Shown one piece after another: positions 10,663 to 12,138 of a stretch of 12,138 nt of DNA; the first letter of the stretch is position 1, and each line of letters begins with the position of its first letter. Made by a program: the position numbers and the translations under genes. This stretch comes from Irineochytrium annulatum. Taxonomy: Eukaryota > Chytridiomycota > Chytridiomycetes > Chytridiales > Chytridiaceae. The notes beneath the pieces are model-generated. The model was not told the origin of the DNA. It saw only the letters and a program-made list of their open reading frames with translations, and searched no databases. The stretch is taken from NCBI GenBank assembly GCA_027600665.1, contig JADGJL010000915.1, forward strand, positions 1 to 12,138, written 5' to 3'.

Positions 10663-10892
10663 ATGGAGGACGGCTGCCTGTCGAGAATGGTGCGGGGCGA
10701 TGATAATGTGGAAGACGGGGCAGCGCTGGTGGCCTCGATGAAGGGAAGATTCGGGCATTGCGAGTCGGGTTGCGGGTTGGCGGAGGTGTGTGGGGTTGGG
10801 TCGGCGGACCCGTAGTCGATGCGGGTGTAGGAAGGTGACGGGCAGCCGTCGGTGTCGGCGGCTGGCACCGTGAGGGAGATGGACGAGGTCAT
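10659..10892 (-). CDS. Possible small minus-strand ORF, hypothetical
   Basis: From ATG at 10892 (MTSSISLTVPAADTDG...) to TAA at 10659-10661 this frame encodes 77 residues rich in S, T and P, with mostly C or G third positions, which is typical of real genes in this window. It has no recognisable domain, no good splice donor before its stop, and it overlaps the candidate first exon and intron of the plus-strand membrane-protein gene. It could be a short protein, a terminal exon, or simply the shadow of GC-rich plus-strand DNA. Confidence 0.2.
   Translation of the reverse strand: MTSSISLTVPAADTDGCPSPSYTRIDYGSADPTPHTSANPQPDSQCPNLPFIEATSAAPSSTLSSPRTILDRQPSSI
10663..10785 (+). other. Candidate first exon of the membrane-protein gene
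   Basis: ATG at 10663 opens 41 codons in frame, with a second ATG at 10687, up to a weak donor gag|gtgtgt. A 127 bp intron (10786-10912) would join it in phase to the exon at 10913. The support is splice-site shape and phase only. A well-coded minus-strand frame covers the same bases, so one of the two readings must be wrong or the genes overlap. Confidence 0.3.
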
Positions 10893-10912
10893 AGTGCGCT
10901 GATGGGGATTAG

Positions 10913-11524
10913 ACACCCGCATGTCCGGACTCCCCTTCATTCACCGCCCGCTCCCCGACACTCCCGGTCTACGACGGCCCGTCTCCGGCCTTCTTCTTCG
11001 CCAACCTGGCGCTGGCGATGGAAAGGGAGCATCTCTCCCGCCCCGAACACCTCATGGGCCTCGACACGCTAAACATGGATCCCTCGCACGCGAGGCGGAA
11101 GGACGACTCGGACACCGACGCCGCGCGGGCCGCCGCGCTGCGGAGGACGGCCATCGTCGGCGTGGCGCTGTGCAGCTTGAGCGACGTGACAGTGCTGGCG
11201 CTGTCGGTCGCGAGCCTCACGGCGTCCGGGGTCGGGTTCGCGGCGGCATCGAATGGCGTCCGTTTCGCGTGGGTGGCGGCGTGCCTGGTCGGGATGGTTT
11301 TCGACGCGGTGGGAATGTTTGCGCTCTTGGAGGGCGCAGGGAGGAAGTCGGTCTTGATGTGGTCTGCCTCGATGATGAGGGTCGTGATTGCGAACCCGGT
11401 CCTGTGCGCTGTCACAGTGGGATGGATGGCGGGCGGCGTGCCGGCCGTGGCGCTGGGACTGGCGTTCTGCGCGGTCCTGTTCTACTTGGGGTGCGGGACG
11501 TGGCAGTATGGGAAGTCACTGTAG
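10913..11524 (+). CDS. Small four-helix membrane protein, hypothetical (last exon; 5' end uncertain)
   Basis: I do not recognise the family. The frame runs to TAG at 11522-11524 with GC-rich third positions. The first ATG in the exon (11018) gives 168 residues with four hydrophobic segments: about 43-65, 83-106, 114-138 and 140-161, so it is probably an integral membrane protein with a short polar N-terminus. Upstream of 11018 the same frame still reads like protein (including LPVYDGPSPAFFFANLALA) back to 10913, directly after an AG that ends gattag and follows a ctgat branch-like site. This suggests an acceptor at 10912 and an upstream exon. A candidate first exon is 10663-10785 (start MEDGCLSRM), with a gtgtgt donor at 10786 and matching phase 0; that model gives 244 residues. 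A shorter protein starting at 11018 is the fallback. No function can be assigned. Confidence 0.65.
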   Translation, partial: TPACPDSPSFTARSPTLPVYDGPSPAFFFANLALAMEREHLSRPEHLMGLDTLNMDPSHARRKDDSDTDAARAAALRRTAIVGVALCSLSDVTVLALSVASLTASGVGFAAASNGVRFAWVAACLVGMVFDAVGMFALLEGAGRKSVLMWSASMMRVVIANPVLCAVTVGWMAGGVPAVALGLAFCAVLFYLGCGTWQYGKSL

Positions 11525-11792
11525 TGTAACTGTATCTTTTACCGTATTTTTCTTCTTAATTATAGCTGCTAGTCGCTGTATCTCGACTACTCCGGCCTAT
11601 GCTGGGTTCTAAAACACACCGTTGGTTTTATCACCTTCATTCATTGTACAAAGTACTTACTGATGTAAAATACCACTGTTACGAGCCGGGATCTATCAAA
11701 AGCCTTCGTCAATATTTAAAGGTTGCTCCACTCTCAAGGAGCATTCCTTTTATTGTACTATAAAGTAGAAGCAGATATTTGTTGGAATTATT
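11525..11792. other. 3' flank of the membrane-protein gene, AT-rich
   Basis: AT-rich sequence after the TAG. It includes TATA-like tatttaaa near 11713 and tataaa near 11760, which could serve either as part of a 3' end or as a promoter for the GC-rich stretch to the right. No gene seen. Confidence 0.4.
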
Positions 11793-12138
11793 AGCGAGCG
11801 GGAAGAACCGGGAGCTGGAGTCTTTTGAAACCTGTGCTGCCTGCCTGCAAACGAACGTCCACCGTCGTCGATCCCCGCCGTCCCAGCCCGCTCTCGGCCC
11901 CTGCCGCTGTCCTCTCATCCCCCGCCGTCGTCCCGTCTAGTCTCCGCCGGCCAGAATCCTCGCTGGAGCTTGCGATGCTGGCGGTCCGGAACTGGTTTCT
12001 CACCGCACCCTCTCCGCAGCCAACCTCTCCTCCGACATCGCCCGCTTCCACCGCCGTCGCCGGGACCCCGCTGCAGTCTGCATCCACGGGGAATGGAGGA
12101 AGTGGTGCCGCCGGGGGGATGGGCGGCCATCCGGGGAC
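11793..12138. other. GC-rich, probably coding edge of a gene running off the window
   Basis: Base composition jumps back to the GC-rich level of the genes. Several frames are open to the right end, and I cannot choose among them. One plus frame (no stop from 11793 on) is rich in S, P, T and A and contains ATG 11975. A second plus frame, after a TAG near 11940, reads PELVSHRTLSAANLSSDIAR with strongly C-ending codons, which I find the most protein-like. Minus-strand frames (11791-12087 and 11915-12130) are the alternatives. None shows a known domain. Confidence 0.35.

Noticed and set aside
10921..11529. 202-codon plus-strand frame starting MSGLPFIHRP
   Set aside because: It is out of frame with the membrane-protein reading and is rich in G and R. 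The 11018-11524 frame, with four hydrophobic segments, is the better coding choice.

Overview
The window looks like nuclear DNA of a basidiomycete fungus. Genes are GC-rich and carry short GT-AG introns (54-124 bp) that restore conserved protein motifs exactly when removed. The gene set (a chitin synthase with a myosin-like head, a SUMO-targeted ubiquitin ligase, and a broken member of the fungal DUF4246 family) also fits. A finer placement, for instance Tremellomycetes, is only a guess from intron size and base composition.

Layout. 25-6194 (+): a seven-exon class V/VII-type chitin synthase of about 1939 residues, covering most of the left half. 6195-6817: an AT-rich convergent intergenic region with no recognised gene. 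6818-8710 (-): a three-exon gene for a RING-finger protein with an array of SUMO-interacting motifs, most like Slx8/RNF4 ubiquitin ligases. 8711-9013: its upstream region, with an inverted CCAAT box and an AT-rich element. 9014-10025 (+): a decayed, internally deleted DUF4246 pseudogene whose family landmarks survive in order but in three reading frames. 10026-10662: nothing recognised. 10663-11524 (+): a small four-helix membrane protein whose 5' end is uncertain, because a competing minus-strand reading frame overlaps its possible first exon. 11525-12138: a 3' flank, then a GC-rich stretch running off the window that is probably the edge of another gene.

The genes are not an operon or an obvious pathway cluster. 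The chitin synthase acts in cell wall building at the plasma membrane or in vesicles. The SIM-RING protein acts in nuclear protein quality control and genome stability. I see no CRISPR array, tRNA, rRNA, insertion sequence or prophage. The least ordinary observations are the DUF4246 relic, the divergent nucleotide-switch residues of the chitin synthase head, and the exon split between the SUMO-binding and RING halves of the ligase.
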